NCBI GenBank assembly: GCA_027306785.1
Contig: DAHUZB010000016.1
Span: 1 to 46,566 of the forward strand
Direction of reading: 5' to 3'
DNA: 46,566 nt
DNA from: Vulcanimicrobiota bacterium
GTDB lineage: Bacteria; Vulcanimicrobiota; Vulcanimicrobiia; Vulcanimicrobiales; Vulcanimicrobiaceae
Positions 1 to 7,791 of this stretch are shown here, piece after piece (position 1 is the first letter of the stretch; every line of letters starts with the position of its first letter). The position numbers and the translations under genes are program-made. The notes beneath the pieces are model-generated. The model made no database searches and had not been told where the DNA came from. It worked only from the letters and a program-made list of their open reading frames with translations.

Positions 1-1
1 T

Positions 2-76
2 CGCCCGGGCCCGCGCCTGGTGGAGACCGCCGAGATCATGGCGGAACTGCTCGCGTCAGCGCACGCCGAACGCTAA
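2..76 (+). CDS. C-terminus of probable cobalamin/iron-type ABC transporter substrate-binding protein (partial)
   Basis: Only the last 24 codons lie in the window, ending at a TAA at 74-76. The tail begins RPGPRLVETAEIMAELL. An RPGPR-Lv-x-E-leel tail is typical of the C-terminal helix of BtuF/FepB-type periplasmic substrate-binding proteins. The 3' end overlaps the 3' end of cobS by 21 bp in convergent orientation. A cobalamin-binding protein next to cobalamin assembly genes is plausible, but the specific ligand is inferred from context only. Most of the gene lies upstream of the window. Confidence 0.5.
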   Translation, partial: RPGPRLVETAEIMAELLASAHAER

Positions 77-796
77 GAGGATCAGCACCTCGGCGATCAC
101 CGCGATCGCGCCGTACACGTCGCCGGTGAGCCCGCCGCCCAGCCGACGACTCGCCCACCAGCCCGCCGCCGCCGCGGCGAGCGGCGCTCCGACGAGGGCG
201 ACGCGCGCGGGCGGCGGCAGATGCCACGCCGCGTAGGCGAGCAGCGCGAAGACGATCGTCATCACGACGGGGCTCGGCCGCGCTTCGAACGAGCGCGTCA
301 CCGCACCCGCGCGCGCGTAGGGAAAGATCCATGCGTTGCAGACCGCCGCCGCGCGCGCAAGCGCCCCGCTGAATGCGAGCGCCGGAATCCACAGCACGGG
401 GGAGAGCTGCGCGATCGCCGCGATCCAGAACGCCGCGAGCATCGCCATGCCCGCCACCGCAAACGTGCCGTGACGCGGATCGCGCAGGATATCCAAGCGA
501 CGCTCCACGCTCGCGGTGACGAGTAGACCGTCGCACGAGTCCAAGAATCCATCCACGTGAATCGCGCCGGTCAGCCCGATCGCGCACGCCCACGCCACGA
601 TCGCCGCCGCGAGCGTCGGCAGATGTTGCGCGGCGAGCAGGCCCGCCGCCCCCGCGAGCGCGCCGACCACGGCGCCCACGAGCGGGAGAAACGAGAGCGC
701 GTAGGCATCGGGCGCGGGGCCCGCGGCAAGCGGGCCGAGCGGAATCACCGTGAAGTAGCTAAACGCGCTTGCGAGGGCCGCGAGCGCGCGCTTCAC
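56..796 (-). CDS. cobS: Adenosylcobinamide-GDP ribazoletransferase (cobalamin synthase) CobS
   Basis: The 246-residue integral membrane protein matches the CobS family, which joins adenosylcobinamide-GDP to alpha-ribazole (or its phosphate) in the last steps of B12 assembly. The family signature is present near residues 78-95 as HVDGFLDSCDGLL, followed by RRLDILRDPRHGTFA, which supplies the acidic metal-binding residues. Several Ala/Leu/Val-rich membrane segments follow, and the length is normal (about 240-270 residues). The start is a GTG at 796 that overlaps the cobT stop as GTGA, so translation is probably coupled. It is the last gene of a minus-strand operon that begins with serA. No damage is seen. 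Confidence 0.95.
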   Translation of the reverse strand: MKRALAALASAFSYFTVIPLGPLAAGPAPDAYALSFLPLVGAVVGALAGAAGLLAAQHLPTLAAAIVAWACAIGLTGAIHVDGFLDSCDGLLVTASVERRLDILRDPRHGTFAVAGMAMLAAFWIAAIAQLSPVLWIPALAFSGALARAAAVCNAWIFPYARAGAVTRSFEARPSPVVMTIVFALLAYAAWHLPPPARVALVGAPLAAAAAGWWASRRLGGGLTGDVYGAIAVIAEVLILLAFGVR

Positions 797-1845
797 GCTT
801 CGATCGGCGCGCTCGCCGTCGAGACGCCCGCTTGCGCGAACGTCTTCATCTCGCGCACCATGCGCGAGGCCGCCTCGCAGAGCGGCAGCGCGAGCGCCGC
901 TCCGCTCGCCTCGCCCAGACGCAGGTCGAGATCGAGCAGCGGCACGAGGCCGAGATGACGCAGCGCGATCGCATGCCCGAGCTCGCGCGAACGGTGCGCC
1001 GCGATGCAGTACCCGATCGACTCGGGCGCGATCTGCTGCGCCACGAGCGCCGCCGCCGAGACGATGAACCCGTCGAGCACGACCGGCACGCGTTTGCTCG
1101 CCGCCGCGAGCAGCACGCCCGCGAGGCCGAGAATCTCATACCCGCCGAGCTCCGCCACGATCCGGCGCCAGTCGCCGCCCGCGGTGCGCGCGGCCGCCTG
1201 TGCGACCACCTGCTGCTTGCGCCGCAGAGCCTCGTCGTCGACGCCGGTCCCGCGACCCACCACATCCTCCGCATCGGCGCCGGTGAAGGCGCAGATCAGC
1301 GCGGCGGCGCTCGTGGAGTTGCCGATCCCCATCTCGCCGAGCGCCACGATCTCCGGGCTCACGCGCGCCTCGACGTCGGCGAACGCGCCGATCCCCGCAT
1401 CGAGCGCGGCATCGACGTGCGCGTCGGGCATGGCGGCCTCGCGCGCGAGATTGCGCGTTCCCCGCGCCACGCTGCGTTCGAGCAGGCGCGGATGCCGCGG
1501 CAGCTCCCCCGCCACGCCGAAATTCGCGACGAAGACCTCGGCGCGCGCCACGCGAGCGAACGCGTTGATCGCCGCGAACTCCCCGAGGAAGGCGCCGACC
1601 ATCTGCGGCGTCACCTCGCTCGGATAGGCGCTCACGCCCTCGGCGGTCACGCCGTGATCGCCCGCGCCGACCACGATCGCCCGTCGTTCGTAGAGCGGCG
1701 GCAGCCCACCGTGGACGGCGGCAAGCCGCTCGGCGAGCTCCTCGATGCGCCCGAGGCTGCCGACCGGCTTCGTGAGCTGATCGATGCGTTCGCGCGCCGC
1801 GAGCGCGGCGGAGGCATCAAGCGATGGAATCGAGATGGGCAACAT
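793..1845 (-). CDS. cobT: Nicotinate-nucleotide--dimethylbenzimidazole phosphoribosyltransferase CobT
   Basis: This 350-residue protein matches CobT, which activates the cobalamin lower-ligand base with the phosphoribosyl group of nicotinate mononucleotide to give alpha-ribazole phosphate. Visible family motifs are GAGDHGVTAEGVSAYPSEVT (about 65-85), EMGIGNSTSAAAL (about 175), GRGTGVDD (about 200) and the C-terminal RLGEASGAALALPL, whose Glu corresponds to the general base of the Salmonella enzyme. The length is normal. The ATG at 1845 lies inside the 3' end of the preceding phosphatase gene (29-bp overlap), and the stop overlaps the cobS GTG. Genes cobC, cobT and cobS together cover base activation, ring joining and dephosphorylation. 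Confidence 0.96.
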   Translation of the reverse strand: MLPISIPSLDASAALAARERIDQLTKPVGSLGRIEELAERLAAVHGGLPPLYERRAIVVGAGDHGVTAEGVSAYPSEVTPQMVGAFLGEFAAINAFARVARAEVFVANFGVAGELPRHPRLLERSVARGTRNLAREAAMPDAHVDAALDAGIGAFADVEARVSPEIVALGEMGIGNSTSAAALICAFTGADAEDVVGRGTGVDDEALRRKQQVVAQAAARTAGGDWRRIVAELGGYEILGLAGVLLAAASKRVPVVLDGFIVSAAALVAQQIAPESIGYCIAAHRSRELGHAIALRHLGLVPLLDLDLRLGEASGAALALPLCEAASRMVREMKTFAQAGVSTASAPIEA

Positions 1846-2425
1846 GATTGAGCGTGATTATCCGTACGGCGTCGCCATCCATGGCGAGTTCGGTGATGCT
1901 CGCGGGGTTGAAGCTGAGCGAGAGCGCGTCGCCCTTGCGATCGACGATCGAGGCCCCGAAGACCTCGAGCGTCGCGTGGAGCACCCCCGCATGGGTGACC
2001 ACCAGCACCGTCTCATCGCTCGGCGTGCGAATATCCTCGAAGAACGCGCCGACGCGCGCGCACACCTCGTCGAACGATTCGCCGCCTTCGGGCTGGTAGA
2101 GCTTGGCCGCGGTGCTGCCGTGATCGCGCAGCTCCGGCCAGCGCTCGGTGATCTCGTTCCACGTCAGCCCTTCCCACGCACCGAAGTTGAACTCGCGTAA
2201 CCGCGCGTCGGGCGCGACCGCGAGTCCGTGCGGTGCGGCGATCGCGCGGGCCGTCTCCATCGCGCGGCCGAGATCGCTTGCGTAGGCGCGCGCAAACCGC
2301 CGCTCGCGTAGAACGTCGGCGAGGGCCTGCGCTTGCGCGCGGCCCTCGGCGGAGAGTGGAATATCGCTGTGACCCTGGAAGCGCCGGCCGGCGTTCCATT
2401 CCGTGCGTCCGTGACGCACCAACAC
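1817..2425 (-). CDS. cobC: Histidine phosphatase, probable alpha-ribazole phosphatase CobC
   Basis: Histidine-phosphatase superfamily protein of about 202 residues. The catalytic LVRHGRTEWN motif is at the N-terminus, a GHSDIPLSAEGRAQA segment follows, REFNFGAWEGLTW carries the acid residue region, and VVTHAGVL near residue 155 gives the second catalytic His. In the neighbouring Cob context it most likely dephosphorylates alpha-ribazole or cobalamin phosphate. The sequence alone does not exclude a phosphoglycerate-mutase-like role. The start is unclear. No ATG exists. A GTG at 2425 leaves only five residues before the catalytic His. An in-frame ATA at 2434 sits 8 nt after a GGAAAGGA sequence that would make a better ribosome-binding site. 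The 3' end overlaps cobT by 29 bp. Confidence 0.85.
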   Translation of the reverse strand: MLVRHGRTEWNAGRRFQGHSDIPLSAEGRAQAQALADVLRERRFARAYASDLGRAMETARAIAAPHGLAVAPDARLREFNFGAWEGLTWNEITERWPELRDHGSTAAKLYQPEGGESFDEVCARVGAFFEDIRTPSDETVLVVTHAGVLHATLEVFGASIVDRKGDALSLSFNPASITELAMDGDAVRIITLNHVAHLDSIA

Positions 2426-2430
2426 GACGT

Positions 2431-3000
2431 TTATTTGCGGCGTCCTTTCCCGTTGCTCGACGGTTCGATCTCTTCGATCAGATCGAGCATATCGTTGGCG
2501 TGCTCTTCTTCCACCCCGAGAATCTCTTCGATCAGCCGACGCGACGTGACGTCGCGATCGCCGAGAAAGCGAATGATCTCCGTATAGCTCTCGATCGCGA
2601 TGCGTTCCGCGATCAGATTCTCTTTGATCATCTCCACCAACCCGCTCGCCTCCACGTATTCGGAGTGGCTGCGTGCGGTGAGCGTGGCCGGATTGAGATC
2701 GGGTTCGCCGCCGAGTTGAGTGATGCGCTCGGCGATGCGATCGGCGTGCTGTTGCTCCTCGTTCGCGTGCTGCAAGAACTCCTGCGCGACCGCATCTTTG
2801 TTCAGGCCCCGCGCGGCGTAGAAATGGCGCTTGTATCGCAGCACGCACACGATCTCGGTCGCGAGCGCCGCATTGAGCACGTCGACCACCTGCGCGGGAT
2901 CGAGCGTGTAGCTCTCGGTGACGGCGCCGCGCTCCATGTTCGCGCGAGCGCGTTTGCGCAGTTCTTTGACGTCGGTCAGAAACGGTTTCACGGTAGCCAT
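2431..3000 (-). CDS. Bacterioferritin/ferritin-like di-iron protein
   Basis: The 189-residue protein has the four-helix ferritin-like pattern. An N-terminal helix contains ATEIVCVLRYKRHF. A second helix, HANEEQQHADRIAERI, carries the E-x-x-H ligand pair. A third, NLIAERIAIESYTEII, carries another Glu, and a fourth, GVEEEHANDMLDLI, carries the last E-x-x-H. All expected di-iron ligands of the bacterioferritin class are therefore visible. It probably oxidises and stores iron or protects against peroxide. It lies between a histidine phosphatase and cobC in the same direction (39-bp gap upstream, stop next to the cobC start), an unusual place for a ferritin. The C-terminal tail is basic (NGKGRRK). 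Confidence 0.85.
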   Translation of the reverse strand: MATVKPFLTDVKELRKRARANMERGAVTESYTLDPAQVVDVLNAALATEIVCVLRYKRHFYAARGLNKDAVAQEFLQHANEEQQHADRIAERITQLGGEPDLNPATLTARSHSEYVEASGLVEMIKENLIAERIAIESYTEIIRFLGDRDVTSRRLIEEILGVEEEHANDMLDLIEEIEPSSNGKGRRK

Positions 3001-3039
3001 CGTCGCATCGAGCCTTTCCTTATCGAACGAGCGCGTCGG

Positions 3040-3669
3040 TTAGAGCGCTTGGTGCGCGGTATCGACCACAAGTCTTCCCAGATGTGCGTCGATGCATTCG
3101 TCGAGAAGTCGAAGGCGCCCGCCCGCGAGCGCGAGGCGCGCGTAGCCGCCGTTGACGACGCGCGGCCGCCAGAGCTGTGCGAGCGGGCGATCGCCCGCGT
3201 CGAGGATCGCCAGGCGCACCAGCACGTCGTGCGTGACGATCGCAACCTCGCCGTCCTCGTCACCGAGTGCATGCACGAAGGCGCGCCAGCGCGCGTGCAC
3301 GTCGGCGAGCGACTCGCCGCCCGCAAAACGCACCCGATCGGGCGTCTCGCGCCAGGAGCGCATCGTCTCGGGATCGTCGCACTCGATCTCCTCGCGCAAC
3401 CGACCCTCCCAACTGCCGTGCGCGATCTCGAGCAGCCGTGCGTCGAGTTCGAGCGGCACGTCCGCGCGTTCCGCGAGCGGGCGCGCGGTCTGCGCGCAGC
3501 GTCGTAGCGGGCTTGCGATCGTGCGCGCGAGCGGACGAGCTCCGAGCGCGTCGGCGAGCACTCGCGCCTGCGCGCGGCCGGTCTGCGTGAGCGACGACTC
3601 CTGCTGTCCCTGATAGCGGCCGTCACGATTCCAATCGGTTTCGCCGTGACGCGCGACGTAGAGGATCAC
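3040..3669 (-). CDS. Histidine phosphatase, probable metal-independent phosphoserine phosphatase
   Basis: This 209-residue histidine phosphatase starts at a GTG that overlaps the serA stop (GTGA), so it is probably made together with SerA. The catalytic motif VARHGETDWN is at residues 5-14, followed by GRYQGQ; the second His is in IVTHDVLVR. Compared from memory with the metal-independent phosphoserine phosphatase PspA of Hydrogenobacter thermophilus, it shares the IxHGxWxG segment, the W-x-E-x-P-x-x-V-x-F-x-GGESLA-x-V stretch and a C-terminal HLG...AH-x-x-L/I tail. In the PspA group a C-terminal His contributes to phosphoserine recognition. Together with serA coupling this supports a role in the last step of serine synthesis. 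No SerB-type HAD enzyme is present in the window. Confidence 0.75.
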   Translation of the reverse strand: MILYVARHGETDWNRDGRYQGQQESSLTQTGRAQARVLADALGARPLARTIASPLRRCAQTARPLAERADVPLELDARLLEIAHGSWEGRLREEIECDDPETMRSWRETPDRVRFAGGESLADVHARWRAFVHALGDEDGEVAIVTHDVLVRLAILDAGDRPLAQLWRPRVVNGGYARLALAGGRLRLLDECIDAHLGRLVVDTAHQAL

Positions 3670-5264
3670 AGGCGGACGAGCCGCACGGCGCTCATGCCGT
3701 CGCAGCGCGCGATCGCAGCGACCACGCCGCGCTCGATCTCGCGATCGACTTCGAGCACCATCATCGCGTCGCCGCCGCGTTCGCCGCGGGCAACCTGCAT
3801 CGTGGAGATGTTCACGCCCGCATCGCCGAGGATCGTGCCGATGCGTCCGACCATGCCCGGAATATCGCGATGGCGCGTGACGAGCATCGTGCCTTCGGCC
3901 ACCGCATCGACTTCGAATCCGTCGATCTCGACGATGCGCGAACCGTGCGGCAGCACCGTTCCGGCCACCCGGTGCTCGCCCGCGGCGATCACGATGCGCG
4001 AGCGAAACGGCTCCGCGCCGCGTTCGCGCGTGAGCGCGGTGCGCACGCCGAGTTCGCTCGCGAGCGCGCGCGCGTTCACCGGCGTCACGCGGCGGTCGGT
4101 GACGAAGGGCAGCGCGCCTGCGAGCAGCGCCGAGACGAACGGCTGCGCGTCGAGCGACTCGATCTCGCCCTGCAGCACGATCGCGATCTCGTGGCGCAGC
4201 GCTTCGTCGAAGAGCTGCGGCAGCAGCGCGCCCAGGCGGTAGGCGAGATCGACGAAGCCGCTCGCGCGCTCCGCGTCGGCGCCGGTGAGCGCGGGGGCAT
4301 TCACCGCGCCCGCCGCCGGACGGCCGCCGAGCACCCGCACCACGTCGTGCGCGAGCTCGAGTGCGATGCGCTCGAGTGCTTCGTACGTCGAACCGCCCAG
4401 GTGCGGTGTTGCCACCACGCGCGGATGGCGCAGTAGCGCGGAGGATGCGGAGCCTTCCGGCGGCGGCTCCTGCGGCACCACGTCGATCGCGACCGCACGC
4501 AGATGCCCGCCGTTGACCGCATCGAGCAGCGCGTCGGCATCGACCACCGCACCGCGGGCGCAGTTCACGAGCACCGCGTGCGCTCGCATCAGCGCGAGCG
4601 CGCGCGCATCGATCATGCCGCGCGTCTGCGGCGTGAGCGGCACGTGGAGCGTGACGATGTCGGCCCGCGCGAGCACGTCGTCGAACTCCGTCAGTTCCAC
4701 GCCGAGCGCGCTCGCGCGCGAAGCGGGCACGAACGGGTCGTACGCGATCGGCGTCATACCGAACGCCGCGGCGCGAGCGGCGACGCCGCTACCGATGCGT
4801 CCGAGTCCGACGATGCCGAGCGTCTTGCCGTAGAGTTCGTAGCCGATGAACGGCTTGCGATCCCAGATGCCCGCGTGCACGCTCGCATGCGCCTGCGGCA
4901 CGTTGCGCATCGCGGCGAGCAACAGCGCGAAGGTCTGCTCCGTGGCGGCGAGCGTGTTCGCGCCCGGCGTGTTCACCACCACGATCCCGGCGGCGGTCGC
5001 GGCATCCACGTCGATCGCATCCACGCCCACGCCCGCGCGCGCGACGACCTCCAGACGCGGCGCGGCGCCGAGCAGCGCGTCGTCGACGCGGGTCTCCGAG
5101 CGGACGATCAGGCCGCGCGCGTCGCGCAGCGCCTCGTGCAGCGCTTCGCGCGGTTTTCCGACCAGCGAGACGATCTCGGCGCCGGCACGGCGCAGCACGT
5201 CGAGCCCGCGCTCGTCGAAGGGTTCGGCGACGACGACGCGCCCCAGGGAATGTTCCTCGACCAT
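3666..5264 (-). CDS. serA: D-3-phosphoglycerate dehydrogenase SerA (long form with ACT domain)
   Basis: SerA catalyses the NAD-dependent first step of serine synthesis. The 532-residue length from the ATG at 5264 fits the long bacterial form. In order: a substrate-binding half beginning VVVAEPFDERGL; the nucleotide-binding motif GIVGLGRIG at about 150; the catalytic Arg in NCARGAVVD at about 236; and the catalytic His in TPHLGGSTYEAL at about 288. An intervening allosteric domain follows. A C-terminal ACT domain starts at about RHRDIPGMVGRIG and contains AGVNISTMQV, which usually mediates serine feedback. An upstream in-frame extension to 5363 was rejected because it is not SerA-like. It is the first gene of the operon leading into the cobalamin genes; the promoter must lie in 5265-5316. 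Confidence 0.95.
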   Translation of the reverse strand: MVEEHSLGRVVVAEPFDERGLDVLRRAGAEIVSLVGKPREALHEALRDARGLIVRSETRVDDALLGAAPRLEVVARAGVGVDAIDVDAATAAGIVVVNTPGANTLAATEQTFALLLAAMRNVPQAHASVHAGIWDRKPFIGYELYGKTLGIVGLGRIGSGVAARAAAFGMTPIAYDPFVPASRASALGVELTEFDDVLARADIVTLHVPLTPQTRGMIDARALALMRAHAVLVNCARGAVVDADALLDAVNGGHLRAVAIDVVPQEPPPEGSASSALLRHPRVVATPHLGGSTYEALERIALELAHDVVRVLGGRPAAGAVNAPALTGADAERASGFVDLAYRLGALLPQLFDEALRHEIAIVLQGEIESLDAQPFVSALLAGALPFVTDRRVTPVNARALASELGVRTALTRERGAEPFRSRIVIAAGEHRVAGTVLPHGSRIVEIDGFEVDAVAEGTMLVTRHRDIPGMVGRIGTILGDAGVNISTMQVARGERGGDAMMVLEVDREIERGVVAAIARCDGMSAVRLVRL

Positions 5265-5316
5265 GGCCGTCGATTCGCCCGAGGGCTCCCCGCATCTTGC
5301 GTCGTAGCGCCGTACG

Positions 5317-6201
5317 GTGTCGAAACATGACGACGTGCGCCTCGACGTGCGCAAGATGTACAAGCTCTACATCAACGGGGCGTTCGTTCGCTCGGAATCC
5401 GGGCGCAGCGATCCGATGTGGGACGGCAAAGCCTTCGGCGCCAACGTCGCGCGAGCTTCGCGCAAAGATGCGCGTGATGCGGTGGTCGCCGCCCGCGCCG
5501 CGCAGCCGAAATGGTGGAAGAGCGCGCCCGGAACGCGCGGGCTCGTGCTCTATCGCTTAGCCGAGATGCTCGAAGCGCGGCGTGACGAGTTGATCGAACG
5601 CGTGCGCGAGGGCGCCGGCTGCTCGCACGCCGACGCCGAGCGCGAGGTGGCCGCCGCGATCGATCGCACGGTGTGGTACGCCGGGTGGTGCGATAAGTAC
5701 AACGCGCTGCTCTCGACGCGCAATCCGGTCGGGGGACCGCATTTCAATTTCTCCACCGCCGAGCCGATGGGCGTCGTCGCGGTCTGCGCGCCGGATCGCC
5801 CCGCGCTGCTCGGCTTGGTCTCGGTGCTGCTGCCGCCGATCGTCGCGGGCAACAGCGTAGTGCTGCTCGCATCCGAGCACGATCCGCGCACCGCGATCGT
5901 CTTTGCCGAAGCGCTCGCCATCTGCGATCTCCCCGCGGGCGTCGCGAACGTTCTGACCGGCCTGCGCGACGAGGTCGTGCCGGTGCTCGCCAAACACATG
6001 GACGTCAATGCAATCGCGTTCGCGCACGCCGACGATGCCGCGCGCGCCGCAATCGAACGCGAAGCGGCCGAGAATCTCAAGCGCGTGCACGCCCATCCGA
6101 AGCGTTCGCGCGAAGACTGGTTCGCCCCCGATGCGCAGAGCCTCGATGAGATCGCGGCCTTCTGCGAGATCAAGACCATCTGGCATCCCGCCGGTGTCTG
6201 A
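5317..6201 (+). CDS. Aldehyde dehydrogenase family protein lacking the catalytic domain
   Basis: The 294-residue protein resembles the N-terminal, NAD-binding half of aldehyde dehydrogenases. It opens with VRKMYKLYINGAFVRSESG, followed by a helical segment and FSTAEPMGVVAVCAPDRPAL, equivalent to the EPVGVVG-x-I-x-P stretch. PPIVAGNSVVLLAS and DLPAGVANVLTG match the cofactor fold. It then stops before the ELGGK general-base motif and the catalytic Cys, which are both absent, so it cannot be a normal dehydrogenase. Full enzymes have about 480 residues. There is no internal frameshift in the coding frame. I recall similar half-length ALDH proteins encoded beside complete ones in Actinobacteria, but no full-length partner is in this window. 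The GTG start is tentative (GTG 5335 and ATG 5356 are alternatives). It overlaps the aldolase gene by 8 bp. Confidence 0.8.
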   Translation: MSKHDDVRLDVRKMYKLYINGAFVRSESGRSDPMWDGKAFGANVARASRKDARDAVVAARAAQPKWWKSAPGTRGLVLYRLAEMLEARRDELIERVREGAGCSHADAEREVAAAIDRTVWYAGWCDKYNALLSTRNPVGGPHFNFSTAEPMGVVAVCAPDRPALLGLVSVLLPPIVAGNSVVLLASEHDPRTAIVFAEALAICDLPAGVANVLTGLRDEVVPVLAKHMDVNAIAFAHADDAARAAIEREAAENLKRVHAHPKRSREDWFAPDAQSLDEIAAFCEIKTIWHPAGV

Positions 6202-6802
6202 CGACGCCGCTCGACGCGAGCTCGCCGACTTCTGCCGCCGTCTCTGGGAGCGTGGGCTCACGAGCGGATCGAGCGGCAACGTGAGCCTGCTACTCGACGA
6301 CGGCTACCTGCTCGTCACCCCCTCGGGTCGCTCGCTTGCAAACCTGCGCCCCGACGAGCTCGTGCGCGTCTCCCCGAGCGATCCGGGACGAGGCGCGACG
6401 AGCGAACTGCCGCTGCACCTCGCCGCCTACCGCGTGCGCGGCGACGTGCGCTGCGTGGTGCACACGCACCCCACCTTCTCGGTGGTCTGGTCGAAGACGG
6501 GCGCGCTCTTCCCGCGCGACACGGTCGGCGCGATGGAGTCGCTGCGCGCCTGCGCGTGGACGCCGTACCGTAAGAACGGCACGCACGAACTCGCCGAGCT
6601 TTGCGCCCGCGAATTCGCCCGCGGGATCGACGTGGTGGTGATGGAGCGCCACGGGCTCTCCGCGGTCGGCGCCGATTTGGAAGACGCATTCGTTCAGACC
6701 GAGCTTGCCGAGGAGGCGGCCAAGATCGCCTATTACAGCAGGCTGCTGCTCGGTTCGGTACGGGAGGCATCCGACGACGCGGAGAATCCGAAGCGCCCGT
6801 GA
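6194..6802 (+). CDS. Class II aldolase/adducin family protein (fuculose-phosphate-aldolase type)
   Basis: The 202-residue protein matches zinc-dependent class II aldolases that cleave sugar phosphates into dihydroxyacetone phosphate and an aldehyde. Visible elements are GLTSGSSGNVSLLL and TPSG for phosphate binding, SELPLHLAAYR with the catalytic acidic residue, the HTH zinc pair in CVVHTHPTFSV, and a third His in VMERHGLSAVG. The full catalytic set therefore appears intact. The GTG start at 6194 lies within the end of the ALDH-like gene, and its stop overlaps the EAL gene as GTGA. An aldolase next to an aldehyde-dehydrogenase-like protein suggests handling of an aldehyde product; the substrate is not known. 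Confidence 0.88.
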   Translation: MSDDAARRELADFCRRLWERGLTSGSSGNVSLLLDDGYLLVTPSGRSLANLRPDELVRVSPSDPGRGATSELPLHLAAYRVRGDVRCVVHTHPTFSVVWSKTGALFPRDTVGAMESLRACAWTPYRKNGTHELAELCAREFARGIDVVVMERHGLSAVGADLEDAFVQTELAEEAAKIAYYSRLLLGSVREASDDAENPKRP

Positions 6803-7587
6803 GCTACCGTCTCCCCATGCATCAGCGCCTGGCGAACGCGCTGAGCTACAACGAGTTTCGGCTCTTCTATCAGCCGGTCGTCGATCTGCGCACGGACAAG
6901 ATCGTGGGCGTCGAGGCGCTCTGCCGCTGGCCGCAGCGCGACGAGACCTTCGCCCCGCCGGAGACCTTCATCACGCAGGCCGAGACCTCGGGCTTCATCG
7001 TGCAGTTGGGCGATTGGGTGCTGCGCACCGCGCTCGACCAGGTGCGGGCGTGGCAGGCGCAGTTCGCGACCGATCTCACCGTGGCGGTCAACCTCTCGGG
7101 ACGCCAATTTCTGCACTACAATCTGGTGAAGTCGATCGAAGACGCACTGCGCGCCTCGCAGGTGCATCCGCGGACGATCGAGTTCGAGATCACCGAGAGC
7201 GTCGCGATGCACAACGCCGAGGATTCGATCGGCATCATGCGTCAGATCAAGGGCCTGGGCATGGAGCTCGCGCTCGACGATTTCGGCACCGGCTACTCGT
7301 CGCTCGCCTATCTCAAGCGCTTCCCGATCGATAAACTCAAGATCGACAAAGCCTTCGTGCGCGATATTCCCGACGACGGCAACGATCTCGCGATCGTCTC
7401 GGCGATCATCGCCATGGCGCACGCGCTCGGCCTCAAAGTGCAGGCCGAAGGCGTGGAGACCGCCGCCCAGGCCGAGTTTCTCGCCGAGTGCGGCTGCGAA
7501 TACGCGCAGGGCTACCTTTTCGGCCGCGCCCTCCCCGCCGACGACCTGGCCGCCCTCCTCACCGCTCAATCCGAACAACCCGCATAG
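6799..7587 (+). CDS. Stand-alone EAL-domain cyclic-di-GMP phosphodiesterase
   Basis: The 262-residue protein is essentially one EAL domain with no sensor or GGDEF domain. The catalytic set is complete: VGVEALCRW (EAL motif), NLSGRQF, FEITES, DDFGTGYSSL with the paired Asp residues, KIDKAFV, QAEGVET and AQGYLFG. It is therefore expected to hydrolyse c-di-GMP to pGpG in the cytoplasm. The GTG at 6799 overlaps the aldolase stop by 4 bp; an ATG at 6817 is an alternative start. Being in one transcription unit with two metabolic genes is unusual for a c-di-GMP enzyme. The stop is followed by a short gap and then tRNA-Ser. Confidence 0.93.
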   Translation: MSYRLPMHQRLANALSYNEFRLFYQPVVDLRTDKIVGVEALCRWPQRDETFAPPETFITQAETSGFIVQLGDWVLRTALDQVRAWQAQFATDLTVAVNLSGRQFLHYNLVKSIEDALRASQVHPRTIEFEITESVAMHNAEDSIGIMRQIKGLGMELALDDFGTGYSSLAYLKRFPIDKLKIDKAFVRDIPDDGNDLAIVSAIIAMAHALGLKVQAEGVETAAQAEFLAECGCEYAQGYLFGRALPADDLAALLTAQSEQPA

Positions 7588-7650
7588 GACTCCCCACCAC
7601 GGAAGTCCAATCGAACGCGTCGCCGCAAGCTCGGAAAGCGCGCACTTCGG

Positions 7651-7738
7651 GGAGAGGTGGTCGAGCGGTTGAAGGCACTCGCTTGGAAAGCGAGCAGACG
7701 TGACAAGCGTCTCGAGGGTTCGAATCCCTCCCTCTCCG
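7651..7738 (+). tRNA. tRNA-Ser (anticodon GGA)
   Basis: An 88-nt cloverleaf with acceptor stem GGAGAGG/CCTCTCC, a D-arm around GGTCGAGCGGTTGAAGG, an anticodon stem-loop CTCGCTTGGAAAGCGAG with anticodon GGA (reads UCC and UCU), a long class II variable arm near CAGACGTGACAAGCGTCT, and the T-arm GAGGGTTCGAATCCCTC. The discriminator base is G and no CCA is encoded. The long variable arm agrees with serine identity. Confidence 0.97.
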
Positions 7739-7750
7739 GATTGCAGACAG

Positions 7751-7780
7751 AACCCGGCATCGCTGCCGGGTTCTTCTTTA
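7751..7780 (+). terminator. Rho-independent terminator after tRNA-Ser
   Basis: A perfect 9-bp stem AACCCGGCA/TGCCGGGTT with the tetraloop TCGC, followed by CTTCTTTA, starts 12 nt after the tRNA. On the other strand it could also limit minus-strand readthrough from the SnoaL-like gene ending at 7792, though its T-tract favours the plus direction. Confidence 0.88.
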
Positions 7781-7791
7781 TTCCCGGAGCG

